Below, piece after piece: positions 28,804 to 36,749 of a stretch of DNA of 53,181 bases. This DNA comes from Plastoroseomonas hellenica (GTDB lineage Bacteria > Pseudomonadota > Alphaproteobacteria > Acetobacterales > Acetobacteraceae), in the NCBI RefSeq assembly GCF_018129085.1, contig NZ_JAAGBB010000042.1:1-53181 (forward strand), written 5' to 3'. A program made the position numbers and the translations under genes. How positions within the stretch are numbered: the first letter of the stretch is position 1; every line of letters begins with the position of its first letter. The notes under the pieces are model-generated. The model was not told the origin of the DNA. It saw only the letters and a program-made list of their open reading frames with translations, and ran no database searches.

Positions 28804-30015
28804 ATGGCGAAATCGCCCAAGGAGACGGCCCGGGAGCAGGTGGCCTTGCGGACAACGATAGGCATCATCGGCGCCGGCCCGGCGGGCCTGTTCCTCGCGC
28901 ATCTGCTGCATCGCGCGGGCATCGCCTCGGTGATCCTGGAGGCGCGCAGCAGAGAGGCGGTCGAGCAGACCATCCGCGCCGGCATGCTGGAGCACTGGGT
29001 GGTGGAGCGCATGCGCGCCATGGGCCTCGGCGCACGTCTGGATGCCGAAGCGCATTTCCACGGCGGCATCACCCTGCAGAGCGGCACCGAACGCGCCCAT
29101 CTCGACATCGCCGGCCTCACCGGCGGCAAACGGGTGACGATCTACGCCCAGCACGAGGTGCTGAAGGACCTGATCGCGGCGCGTCTCGCCGATGGCGGCG
29201 AGATCCGTTTCGACGCCACCGTCACCCGCATCGAAGGCATCGAAAGCGACCGCCCTGCCCTGCACTACGGGGAAGGTGGCGTCGCGCGCCGCCTCGACTG
29301 CGATTTCGTGGTCGCCGCCGACGGCTTCCACGGCCCCGGCCGCCAGGCCATCCCCGCGGCGGCCAGGCGCGAATACAGCCGGCGCTGGCCCTTCGGCTGG
29401 CTGGGCATCCTCTGCCATGCGCCACTCTCCTGGCCGGAGCTGATCTATGCCAGTCACGCGGATGGCTTCGCCCTGCTCACCACCCGCTCGGACAGCGTCC
29501 AGCGCCTCTATCTCCAATGCGGGCCGGATGACGATGTGGCGGCCTGGCCCGATGCGCGCATCTGGGACGCGCTGCACCGGCGCCTGGCCAGCCCCGGCTG
29601 GCAGCTCGCGGAAGGCGCGATCTTCGCCAAGACCGTGGTGCCGCTGCGCAGCTTCGTGTGCGAGACGATGCGCCACGGGCGTCTGTTCCTGGCCGGCGAC
29701 GCCGCGCATATCGTGCCGCCGACCGGTGCCAAGGGCCTCAACCTCGCCGTCGCCGACGTCGTCGTGCTGGCCCGTGCGCTCGAGGCGTTCCTGCACCACA
29801 ACCGCAGCGACGGTATCGAGAGTTACGCGGCGCGGGCGCTGGAGCGGGTCTGGAAGGTGGCGCGCTTCTCCTGGTGGATGACCGCGATGCTGCATCGCAG
29901 CCCGTCCGAGGACGCCTTCGACGCCCGGATCCGGGCCGCCGAGCTCGCGCATGTCATGGAATCGCGCCCGGCGCAGGCCGCACTGGCGGAGAACTACGCC
30001 GGCCTGCCGATGTAA
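28804..30015 (+). CDS. pobA: 4-hydroxybenzoate 3-monooxygenase family flavoprotein (PobA-like)
   Basis: A 403-residue class A flavin monooxygenase. It has GAGPAG (22-27), the PobA-specific QTIRAGMLEHWVVERM, PFGWLGILCH, a conserved tyrosine equivalent to Y201 (ELIYASH), the arginine equivalent to R214 (TTRSD), and GDAAHIVPPTGAKGLNLA. The conserved C-terminal tyrosine (PobA Y385) is replaced: ELEYYLGS of PobA reads ELAHVMES here, with V384. PobA converts 4-hydroxybenzoate to protocatechuate; this protein may accept a different hydroxyaromatic acid. An in-frame TTG at 28846 with a better ribosome site is an alternative start. No ring-cleavage genes for protocatechuate adjoin. Confidence 0.85.
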   Translation: MAKSPKETAREQVALRTTIGIIGAGPAGLFLAHLLHRAGIASVILEARSREAVEQTIRAGMLEHWVVERMRAMGLGARLDAEAHFHGGITLQSGTERAHLDIAGLTGGKRVTIYAQHEVLKDLIAARLADGGEIRFDATVTRIEGIESDRPALHYGEGGVARRLDCDFVVAADGFHGPGRQAIPAAARREYSRRWPFGWLGILCHAPLSWPELIYASHADGFALLTTRSDSVQRLYLQCGPDDDVAAWPDARIWDALHRRLASPGWQLAEGAIFAKTVVPLRSFVCETMRHGRLFLAGDAAHIVPPTGAKGLNLAVADVVVLARALEAFLHHNRSDGIESYAARALERVWKVARFSWWMTAMLHRSPSEDAFDARIRAAELAHVMESRPAQAALAENYAGLPM

Positions 30016-30024
30016 GAATGACCA

Positions 30025-31746
30025 TTAGCGTTCGAGGCCGGTCACCTCGCGGTCGCGCGGCAGGGTGACCGTGTAGCCGAAGCGGATCCGCCGCTCCTCT
30101 CCCGGCGCATAGGTGGCACTCCAGGTGAGGACACCGGGCCGCCCATCCACATCGCGCGCGGTCGGCGCTGGATCGGCGTTCAGGGTCACCACCAGCGGCT
30201 CCTCGCCGGAGACCGGAAGCTGGTCGGCGACGACGATGTCCATGCGCCGCTGATGGAAGTTGCGGATGGTGATCAGCGCCTCCGTGCTGCGGCTGCGGGT
30301 GCGGCCGGTGAGCAGCCCACCTTCTTCGCCGCGGCGCTGCGCCTGCAGGGCGTAGCTGACCCGCACCCGGTCATCGGCGCCGAAGGACAGCACCGTCTCC
30401 TCCCGCGGGCGCAGCATCGGCAGGGCGACGCGGCCGACGAAGACGCCGTCGAGATGCAGCGAGGCCTGTCCCGCAAGGGTCGGCGTCTCCGACGGGTTGG
30501 CGAAGCGCGCAACGAGGAAGGCGCGCGGATCGAGGCGCGGTATGGTGCGCACGCTGAGCCCGGCATCGGCATTGAGGTCGCCGATCCTGACCCGGCGATC
30601 GGTGCCGTCGCTGCGGAGCGAAGCGCGGCCGGGGATGCGGTACTCGACGGCGAAGCCGGCCGAGGCGGTGACCGCGGCGACCGTCTCCACGTCGCGCGGC
30701 GGCGCCGGGGCCGGCGCCTCCGCGCTCGTGCTCGGTGCTACGGCCCCGCGCATCACCGTCCGGCCGCCGGGCCGTGCATCGGCGGCCTGCTGCCGCGCCA
30801 TTTCCGCCAGCCGGGCGAGTTCCGCCGGATCGACCAGCCGGATCCGCCAGGACTGCAGCTCCGGCGGCCGCGAATCCGCGGTCGGCCGCGCGGTCGAAAG
30901 CGTCAGCGCCACGTCCCGCCAATCCTCGCCGGTGCGCTGGGTCACGATCGCTTCCTGGCGCAAGGTCAGCCGCCCCGCGGCGCTGTCGAGCCGCGCCTCA
31001 TAGACCGGCTGCCAGCGGGCGCCGGGCACCTGATAGCTCACCGAGAGGTCGAGCCGCGTCGCAGCCTCCGCCCGCAGCGCCACGGTGATCTCGAGCGTGC
31101 CGGGCGGGGCGCTGCGCAGGCCGCCGATCTCGGCCTGGACCAGCGCGCGCCGTGCCTCCAGCGTCCGTCGCGCCTGACGCAGGATCCGGGTCGCCTCGGC
31201 CGCCTCGGCGGTGCCGTCGCGCACCGTCTCCCAGGCCGCGCGCCAGCCGGCCGGGTCGGCCGCAAGGCGCGGCGCCTCCCCCGTCGCGGGCGGACGGCGC
31301 TGCTGGTCGGCGAAGCTGGCGCTCAGCCGTTCGATCAAGGTGAGTTGCGCGGTCTGGGCGGCGATGCGGACGTCGACGGTCGCCATCTCATCGTCGATCT
31401 CGCGCAGCCGGTCGGTCAGCTCGGCGCGGCGTGCATCGCCGGTGCGCGGATCGAAGCTCGCCTGCCGCACCTCGACGGCGCCGATCGCGACCGCGGCCGG
31501 CGCGGTGCCGCGGGCGGTCACGCTGTCGCGCAGCAGGCCGGCCGGGACACTCGGCAGCACGATCAGGCTGTCGCCCGCCGGCAGGTCGATGCTGCCGCCG
31601 CGGGTGACCGTCGCCTGGTCCGGATAGATGGTGACGGCGCTTGGCGCCGCGGAGAGCAGCAGCGTGGGCGGCGCATCCTGCGCGACGGCCGGCTGCAGGG
31701 CAGCACAGACCAGCACCAGGGCAGAGATGGCGCGAAGCGGCTTCAC
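30025..31746 (-). CDS. DUF4139/DUF4140 protein (mucoidy inhibitor MuiA family)
   Basis: A 573-residue exported protein. The GTG start (MKPLRAISALVLV) has GGAGGA six bases upstream and a signal peptide ending AVAQDA near residue 23. The N-terminal DUF4140 part (VTIYPDQATVTRGGSIDLPAGD) precedes a coiled coil (TDRLREIDDEMATVD through QTAQLTLIERL) and the large DUF4139 beta-rich region with VSYQVPGARWQPVYEARLD. A central Ala/Pro-rich stretch (about 340-365) varies in the family. Function is not known; homologues affect mucoidy in one species. Convergent with the PobA-like gene, nine bases apart. Confidence 0.87.
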   Translation of the reverse strand: MKPLRAISALVLVCAALQPAVAQDAPPTLLLSAAPSAVTIYPDQATVTRGGSIDLPAGDSLIVLPSVPAGLLRDSVTARGTAPAAVAIGAVEVRQASFDPRTGDARRAELTDRLREIDDEMATVDVRIAAQTAQLTLIERLSASFADQQRRPPATGEAPRLAADPAGWRAAWETVRDGTAEAAEATRILRQARRTLEARRALVQAEIGGLRSAPPGTLEITVALRAEAATRLDLSVSYQVPGARWQPVYEARLDSAAGRLTLRQEAIVTQRTGEDWRDVALTLSTARPTADSRPPELQSWRIRLVDPAELARLAEMARQQAADARPGGRTVMRGAVAPSTSAEAPAPAPPRDVETVAAVTASAGFAVEYRIPGRASLRSDGTDRRVRIGDLNADAGLSVRTIPRLDPRAFLVARFANPSETPTLAGQASLHLDGVFVGRVALPMLRPREETVLSFGADDRVRVSYALQAQRRGEEGGLLTGRTRSRSTEALITIRNFHQRRMDIVVADQLPVSGEEPLVVTLNADPAPTARDVDGRPGVLTWSATYAPGEERRIRFGYTVTLPRDREVTGLER

Positions 31747-31837
31747 GGCGATCCTCCGATACGATTTCGCTACGATCGCCCGTTTGTCCTCCCTGGCGCA
31801 ATCGCGCTGTGGGGTCCGCGCTGCCGCCCACGTGCTA

Positions 31838-31866
31838 TTGACCGGGGGGCGGCGCTCCTCTACCTC
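31838..31866 (+). promoter_or_regulatory. Probable sigma-70-type promoter of tRNA-Glu
   Basis: TTGACC at 31838-31843 and TACCTC at 31861-31866 are 17 bases apart and sit about 16 bases before the tRNA 5' end. Spacing and position fit a housekeeping promoter; not experimentally shown. Confidence 0.5.
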
Positions 31867-31882
31867 GCGCCCCACGCCACGT

Positions 31883-31958
31883 GTCCCGTTCGTCTAGAGG
31901 CCTAGGACACCAGCCTTTCACGTTGGCAGCACGGGTTCGAATCCCGTACGGGACGCCA
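31883..31958 (+). tRNA. tRNA-Glu (anticodon TTC)
   Basis: Cloverleaf visible by eye: acceptor GTCCCGT pairs with ACGGGAC (31948-31954), D arm CGTCTAGAGG, anticodon stem CCAGC/GTTGG around loop CTTTCAC giving anticodon TTC (reads GAA and GAG), and T arm GGGTTCGAATCCC. Discriminator G31955 is followed by encoded CCA (31956-31958). Glu identity is supported by the C-terminal-type body shared with bacterial tRNA-Glu. Confidence 0.96.
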
Positions 31959-32206
31959 TTGGCATAGCAGGCACCCTGTCGGCGGCGGGAAGCCACCGCA
32001 TCTGCCGGGCGATGACCCCCTCGCGTTCAGTGGTCCGGATCGTGATTCCTGGACAAGCGCCGGCAGGACCTCGCGGCGATGTCATTCGGACGCGCGCGCA
32101 ATTCCGTGTTCGGGCCCCGGAGAACGCGCTTGCCATGGCGGCTTGCCCCGGAGGATAGCTTGATCGCTGGCGTAACCTCTGCGGGGGCCTTCCTTTGGGG
32201 CTGCGG

Positions 32207-33001
32207 ATGCAAGGTTCGCAGGATCGCACGGACGCTGCCGCGGAACGGCATGGGCGCGGCACCGTCAAGCTCGCCGCCGCCCTGATCGCGGCTTCGCTGG
32301 CCTCCGGCTGTGACGACAAGCGGGATCAGCAGACAGCATCGTCCTTCGACGCGACGGCGCATGCCCGCCGGGTCGCGGAGGACGGGATCCTCGCCAGGGC
32401 CGGGCGCCGGGGCGCCGTGCTGCGCGCCGTCCAGGTCTATCGGCAGGCCCTGGCGGGAACGGTGACCGTGTGCGGACAGATCAATCCCACCGGCCGCGGC
32501 GACCAAGCCTATATCCCCTTCGTGACCGTCGTGACCTATGAGGAAGCGCCGGACAGGGGGCAGCCGCGCTTCCAGCTCGTGCAGCATCTCGCGGACAGCA
32601 GCGCGGCGGCGACCCGGGTCTATGTCGAGATGGTGTCGCGCTGCTTCGAGGGCGGCGGCCCCAGGGACGCGCGCAGCGTGCAGACCTTGCCGCCGCTGCC
32701 GACCGGCCTGCCGCACGAGGCGGAGGAAATGCCCGCACCCAGCGCGGCGCAGCAGCCGGCCGCCGGCGCCGCGCCCGTGACCACGGCGGTCGCCGCGCCG
32801 CCCCTCGCCTCGTCCCGCAACAATGTGACCACGCGCCAGCACGCGAACCTCCGGTCAAACCCTGCAGGCGGCGGCGCCGTCCTGCGGGTCGTGCCGCCAG
32901 GCTCATCGCTCCGCGTGTTCGGGGAGGCGCCCGGTGGCTGGTACCAGGTCGGCGACACCGAGCCATGGGGCTGGATCCACGGCAGCCTGCTCGACCCCTG
33001 A
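32207..33001 (+). CDS. SH3-domain lipoprotein
   Basis: A 264-residue predicted lipoprotein. A long charged N-region (1-20) precedes hydrophobic residues and the lipobox ASLASGC with C35. A novel-looking beta-rich middle domain (QALAGTVTVCGQINP to MVSRCFE, with two cysteines) is followed by an Ala/Pro linker and a C-terminal bacterial SH3 domain (HANLRSNPAGGGAVLRVVPPGS, GWYQVGDTEPWGWIHGSLL). SH3 domains of this type often bind peptidoglycan or metals. The ATG has GGGG six bases before it; a TTG four codons earlier is possible. About 250 bases without genes separate it from the tRNA; nothing was seen there. Confidence 0.82.
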   Translation: MQGSQDRTDAAAERHGRGTVKLAAALIAASLASGCDDKRDQQTASSFDATAHARRVAEDGILARAGRRGAVLRAVQVYRQALAGTVTVCGQINPTGRGDQAYIPFVTVVTYEEAPDRGQPRFQLVQHLADSSAAATRVYVEMVSRCFEGGGPRDARSVQTLPPLPTGLPHEAEEMPAPSAAQQPAAGAAPVTTAVAAPPLASSRNNVTTRQHANLRSNPAGGGAVLRVVPPGSSLRVFGEAPGGWYQVGDTEPWGWIHGSLLDP

Positions 33002-33112
33002 AGCGCTGCCTTTCGCCTCGCAACGGCCGAAGCGAAGCGGTGCGCCGACGCAACCACGGCCGCATCATGGCGTTCTTCGCTATGATGTGATTGCGGATGC
33101 AGAGTGCACGCC

Positions 33113-33238
33113 ATGCGAGATCTCCTGCTCATCCTGATCGTCAGTGCCGGCCTGGTCGCCGGGTTGCTTGGGATCAATGCCGCCTTGCGGGCCGGCTCCG
33201 TCGAAGCCGGCCACTTCCGGCTCGCCGCCTTCGACTGA
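33113..33238 (+). CDS. Possible 41-residue single-span membrane protein
   Basis: A short ORF, MRDLLLILIVSAGLVAGLLGI then a polar tail ending LAAFD. Most of it is a single hydrophobic segment, and the ribosome site (AGAG) is weak. It sits in a 340-base interval otherwise without genes, between the SH3 lipoprotein and the phage-like protein. Could be a small membrane protein or noise. Confidence 0.3.
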   Translation: MRDLLLILIVSAGLVAGLLGINAALRAGSVEAGHFRLAAFD

Positions 33239-33345
33239 CCGCCCTCCGGTATTGCCGAACGCAATATTGACGCTTTCCGTGATCCTCAACCTCGTCCCGA
33301 TGTGGTAACGCCTCCTGCTATCATCCCGCCTCATCGAGTTCGGCT

Positions 33346-34260
33346 TTGTCCGGAAAGACGTTCCTCCCCCGTCGAAGCAGCCCCGCCGGCCTCGAATCGG
33401 GCCGTTCCGGTGGCGCTGTCGCGCTGCTGCCGCGGCCCAAGCGCGCCCCCGCGAATGTTCCGGGACGGCAAGAATCACGGCGACCGGGGACTGCGCGAAG
33501 CGCCTCGATCCGGCCGCTCGCCAACACCGCCGATGGCATCGCCTTTGACGTGCTCCGCGCGGAGATCCGGGCGCAGCTCCCTCCCCTGACCCTTCAGGAT
33601 TTCACGCCGCATACCCTGGCGGCCATCATGGCGCTTGGCGCCATCAGGCCGGATCATGCGGACTGGCTCGCGCAGTTCATGGTCGAGGCGCAGGCGGACG
33701 GTATCGATCTTGCAGCGCTGAAGGTGCAGCGACGGAAGCCACAACTGAACCGCACCGAGAAGCGCAGGATCGGCCTCCGCTCCGAGACGCCGTTCTCCCG
33801 CCTGGCGTTCGACATGCTCACTGAGAAGGGCCGCGCCGCACCGCTGCAGGCGCTCCGCGCCACCGCCCTGCAGGTCTCGGCGCGGCAGGCCGCGCACGCC
33901 GTGCAGCAGCGCCAGCGCGAGATCGGCATCACGCATTACGTCTGGATCGCCGGCGATGACGCTGAGGCCTGCCCGGCCTGTGCACTGAACAATGGCCGGA
34001 TCTTCGCGTGGGACAATCCGCCGCCGGGTGGTCATCCCGGCATGCGGACCTGCTGCGCCGAAGGGCACTGCCGGTGCGTGGCACAGGCCGTGTTTTCGGA
34101 CGAAGAGCACCACCTGCCGGAGGATGATCGCGCGCCTTCCGACGAGGGAAGCACGGCCGCCGCGCCCCGTCGCCGCCTGGATGTCACAGGCGTCGTGATC
34201 TTGGCGTTCCTGGCGCTCGCCTGCGTATCGCTGCTGCCGCTCCTGCCCCGCTGGCTTTAG
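33346..34260 (+). CDS. Membrane-anchored protein with phage head-morphogenesis (Mu F/SPP1 gp7-like) Cys/His cluster
   Basis: A 304-residue ORF if the only available start, a TTG, is used; the next candidate is GTG at 33550. A helical region (65-200) with many Arg/Gln precedes a cluster matching the C-terminal signature of phage minor head proteins: CPAC at 209-212, NNGRIFAWDNPPPGGHP ending at 231, then TCC (235-237) and HCRC (241-244), presumably a zinc site. Unlike phage homologues, a hydrophobic anchor (about 279-300) closes the protein, ending LLPRWL. No other capsid, portal or integrase genes are present. Start and N-terminal 60 residues are uncertain. Confidence 0.68.
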   Translation: MSGKTFLPRRSSPAGLESGRSGGAVALLPRPKRAPANVPGRQESRRPGTARSASIRPLANTADGIAFDVLRAEIRAQLPPLTLQDFTPHTLAAIMALGAIRPDHADWLAQFMVEAQADGIDLAALKVQRRKPQLNRTEKRRIGLRSETPFSRLAFDMLTEKGRAAPLQALRATALQVSARQAAHAVQQRQREIGITHYVWIAGDDAEACPACALNNGRIFAWDNPPPGGHPGMRTCCAEGHCRCVAQAVFSDEEHHLPEDDRAPSDEGSTAAAPRRRLDVTGVVILAFLALACVSLLPLLPRWL

Positions 34261-34265
34261 GCGAG

Positions 34266-34315
34266 GCGCGCCGCGATCGTTCCTGTCATGTCAGGCCATG
34301 ACAGTAGCGGCGCGC
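34266..34315. terminator. Large inverted repeat, probable bidirectional terminator
   Basis: Outer arms GCGCGCCGC (34266) and GCGGCGCGC (34307) enclose inner arms TGTCATG (34284) and CATGACA (34297). It lies between convergent genes and covers the stop of the hydroxyacid dehydrogenase gene. Confidence 0.6.
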
Positions 34316-35250
34316 AGTTCCGGAACCGGGGTCAGCGCCGCCTTGCCTGCCAGCACCGCCTCGATGTTCCCGCGCACCAGCGCTGCACCTGCAGCGCGGA
34401 CCTCCGGCGCCCAGGCTGCGCAATGCGGCGTCATCAGGAGGCGCGGCGCATCGATCAGGCAGGGCGGGATCACCGGCTCCCCGTCATAGACGTCGAGTGC
34501 GGCGCCGGCGATGGTGCCCTCGTGCAGCGCCGCGGCCAGTGCCTCGCTGTCCACCACGCTGCCGCGCCCGATATTGACCAGGAAGCCCCCCGGCCCCAGC
34601 AGCCGCAGCACCGCTGCATCCACCAGATGGCGCGTCGACGCGCCGCCCGGCACGGCGACGATGAGGCAGTCGGACTGCTCCGCGAGCTCGGCCACGCTTC
34701 CCACATGGCGCCAAGGCATCTCGGCCCGCGGCCGCCGCGTGTGGTAGGCGATCGACATCTCGAACCCCTCCGCCCGGCGCGCGATCCGCTCGCCGATGGC
34801 GCCGAGGCCCAGGATACCCATCCGCTTGCCGGTCGGAATCGGCCGCAGCCCGACGCCTTCCCGCCAGAGGCCCCGGCGCGTCGCGTGGTCCAGCCTTGGC
34901 AGGTCGCGCATCGCCGCCAGCAGCAGGGCCATGGCGTGGTCCGCGACGGAGGTCGCGTTGGCGCCCGCCCCATAGGTGACAATGACGCCCCGCGCCCGCG
35001 CCGCCTCGACATCGACGCCCTCGTAGCCGGTGCCTAGGCAGCAGATCAGCTCCAGCAGCGGCAGGGCTTCGAGCATCGCCCGCGGCGCGCCTGTCGTGCC
35101 ATTGGTGACCATCACGCGCATCCGGTCGCCCAGCCGCCCCACAATGGCCTCCGGCGTTTCGTCGGGGGCCGATTCGAGGATCGTGAAGCCATCCCGCAGG
35201 GTCTCCCGCATGGTCGCCGTCGGCGGCACCCGGAACAAGACGTCCGTCAT
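34291..35250 (-). CDS. D-2-hydroxyacid dehydrogenase
   Basis: A 319-residue NAD(P)-dependent hydroxyacid dehydrogenase. It has the substrate loop CLGTGYEGVDV, dinucleotide motif GLGAIG (in MGILGLGAIGERIA), and catalytic Arg (NIGRGSVV), Glu (YDGEPVIP) and His (TPHCAAW). The loop after strand two (YHTRRPR) with two arginines suggests NADPH use, as in glyoxylate/hydroxypyruvate reductases. The ATG (MTDVLFRVPP) has GAGGGG seven bases upstream. Divergent from the TauE/SafE permease gene, which might carry its substrate. Confidence 0.92.
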   Translation of the reverse strand: MTDVLFRVPPTATMRETLRDGFTILESAPDETPEAIVGRLGDRMRVMVTNGTTGAPRAMLEALPLLELICCLGTGYEGVDVEAARARGVIVTYGAGANATSVADHAMALLLAAMRDLPRLDHATRRGLWREGVGLRPIPTGKRMGILGLGAIGERIARRAEGFEMSIAYHTRRPRAEMPWRHVGSVAELAEQSDCLIVAVPGGASTRHLVDAAVLRLLGPGGFLVNIGRGSVVDSEALAAALHEGTIAGAALDVYDGEPVIPPCLIDAPRLLMTPHCAAWAPEVRAAGAALVRGNIEAVLAGKAALTPVPELRAATVMA

Positions 35251-35393
35251 ATTCAATCCCCTCAGTCGCGATGCGCGCGTCGCCGCGGCCATGCATCCGG
35301 CATGCCGCGCGATCCCGATGCCGCGTATAGGGCATGCCGCATGCCCGCATAGGGATGGTGGTCAGCTCCGGCGCGCCCTCTAGGATGCCGGGC

Positions 35394-36161
35394 ATGGAGT
35401 GGTTCACGACGGCCCCCGATGCGCCGGGCCTGCATGCGATTCTGGCGCTCTGGGCTGTGGTCGCCATCTCGGCGGTGTTCCGGGGCTTCACCGGCTTCGG
35501 CTTCGCCATCACCGCAGTGCCGTTGCTGAGCCTGGTGGTCTCGCCGATGCGCGCGGTCGCGCTCGCGACCGGGCTGCAGATCGTGGGCGGCCTCGTCGAT
35601 GTGCGAAGTGCCGCGCGCCACTGCCACTGGCCCTCCATCCGCTGGCTGGTTTGCGGCGTGGTCGTGACCTCCCCGATCGGGGCGCTGATCCTGACCTGTG
35701 TTTCGGCCGATGTGGCACGGTTGCTGGTTTCCGCGGCATGTGCCGCCGCCGTGGCGGCACTCTCCCTCGGGCTCGCCTTCCGCCACATGCCGGGTGCTGC
35801 CGGGACCGTCGCCATGGGTGGGCTCGCCGGCCTGTTCAGCGGGCTGGCCGCCATGCCCGGGCCGCCGGCGATTGTCTATTACCTCGCCTCCCCGCTTTCG
35901 CCGGTACAGGTGCGGTCATCGCTGATCGTGTTCTTCCTCTTCGCCGCCCTGGCAGCCGGCATCAGCCTCAGCCTCACCGGCGCGCTCGGCCGCATGGAGG
36001 CGCTGCTCGCACTGGTCGGCCTGCCGATTATGATCGCAGGCTCCGCCCTCGGCGCCTTCCTGTTCCGGCGCCTGGGTGGCGCGCACCGGCGCGTCAGCCT
36101 GGTCACGCTGGCGCTCGTCGCGCTCCTGACCGCGGCCAAGGGCCTGGCCGGGCTTTTGTAA
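35394..36161 (+). CDS. TauE/SafE (TSUP) family anion permease
   Basis: A 255-residue membrane protein with seven to eight hydrophobic segments and the duplicated family signature: FRGFTGFGFAITAVPLL in the first half and GGLAGLFSGLAAMPGPPAIVYYL in the second. Members export or import sulfite, sulfoacetate or other small organic anions. The ATG (MEWFTTAPDAPG) has AGGA eight bases upstream. Divergent from the hydroxyacid dehydrogenase gene with about 140 bases between them. Substrate unknown. Confidence 0.9.
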   Translation: MEWFTTAPDAPGLHAILALWAVVAISAVFRGFTGFGFAITAVPLLSLVVSPMRAVALATGLQIVGGLVDVRSAARHCHWPSIRWLVCGVVVTSPIGALILTCVSADVARLLVSAACAAAVAALSLGLAFRHMPGAAGTVAMGGLAGLFSGLAAMPGPPAIVYYLASPLSPVQVRSSLIVFFLFAALAAGISLSLTGALGRMEALLALVGLPIMIAGSALGAFLFRRLGGAHRRVSLVTLALVALLTAAKGLAGLL

Positions 36162-36179
36162 GATTTGTAAGGCCATTCC

Positions 36180-36208
36180 GCCGGGCAGCGCGCACCGCGC
36201 CGCCCGGC
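36180..36208. terminator. Probable bidirectional terminator
   Basis: A 13-bp stem with one mismatch (arms GCCGGGCAGCGCG and CGCGCCGCCCGGC, loop CAC) lies between convergent genes ending at 36161 and 36222. Confidence 0.65.
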
Positions 36209-36221
36209 CGTTGCTTCGGCA

Positions 36222-36647
36222 TCAACGGGTCTGGATGGTCATGTAGTTCCGCACGACACCGTCAGGGCCGGGCTGCACCGTGATCGCGGATGGCTCGGGC
36301 GCCGGCGCGCCGGGCGGGCCTTCCAGAATCGCGCCGCCGCCCATGAAGGCCGCGTTCGCCTGCGGCGTACGGGGGCCGACGTCGATCGGTCCGCCCGGGG
36401 AGCGCCCCGTCCTGCTCTCACCCGTCCTCTGGCTCTCATAGGTCGACGGGGCACGGCCCGGGCGTGGCGCCGGTACGCGCTCCGCCTGTGGCATCGGCGC
36501 AGGGGCCGGGGCGTATTGAGGCGCTTGATACTGAGGCGTTGGGGCGTACTGGGGCGCCGGGGCGTATTGGCCCTGGTATTGGCCCTGGGCGAATGCCGGC
36601 ACCGTGACCAGCAATGCCGTCGCCGCGAGTAGGCCGATCTTGCGCAT
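36222..36647 (-). CDS. Small secreted Pro/Gln/Tyr-rich protein
   Basis: A 141-residue protein with a clear signal peptide (MRKIGLLAATALLVTVPAFA) and then a low-complexity region built from QYAP, QYQ and PAP units (residues 22-60). The C-terminal half is Gly/Pro-rich and ends in VRNYMTIQTR. A strong AAGGAG ribosome site precedes the ATG. No family is recognised; it is probably a periplasmic or surface protein. Confidence 0.72.
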   Translation of the reverse strand: MRKIGLLAATALLVTVPAFAQGQYQGQYAPAPQYAPTPQYQAPQYAPAPAPMPQAERVPAPRPGRAPSTYESQRTGESRTGRSPGGPIDVGPRTPQANAAFMGGGAILEGPPGAPAPEPSAITVQPGPDGVVRNYMTIQTR

Positions 36648-36749
36648 CGGAAACTCCTTCCGTTCCGCGCCCCGTCCAAACGCGAACGCACGGGCGGGGC
36701 GGCATGGAAGGAATGCGTGCCCCAGCCCGCCGGTTGCACCCCTGCCGGC

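Noticed and set aside
31883-34260. tRNA-Glu plus phage-like gene as an integrated element
   Set aside because: No integrase, no repeat of the tRNA 3' end noticed downstream and no other phage genes; a genome-wide search for the 3' tRNA sequence would settle it.
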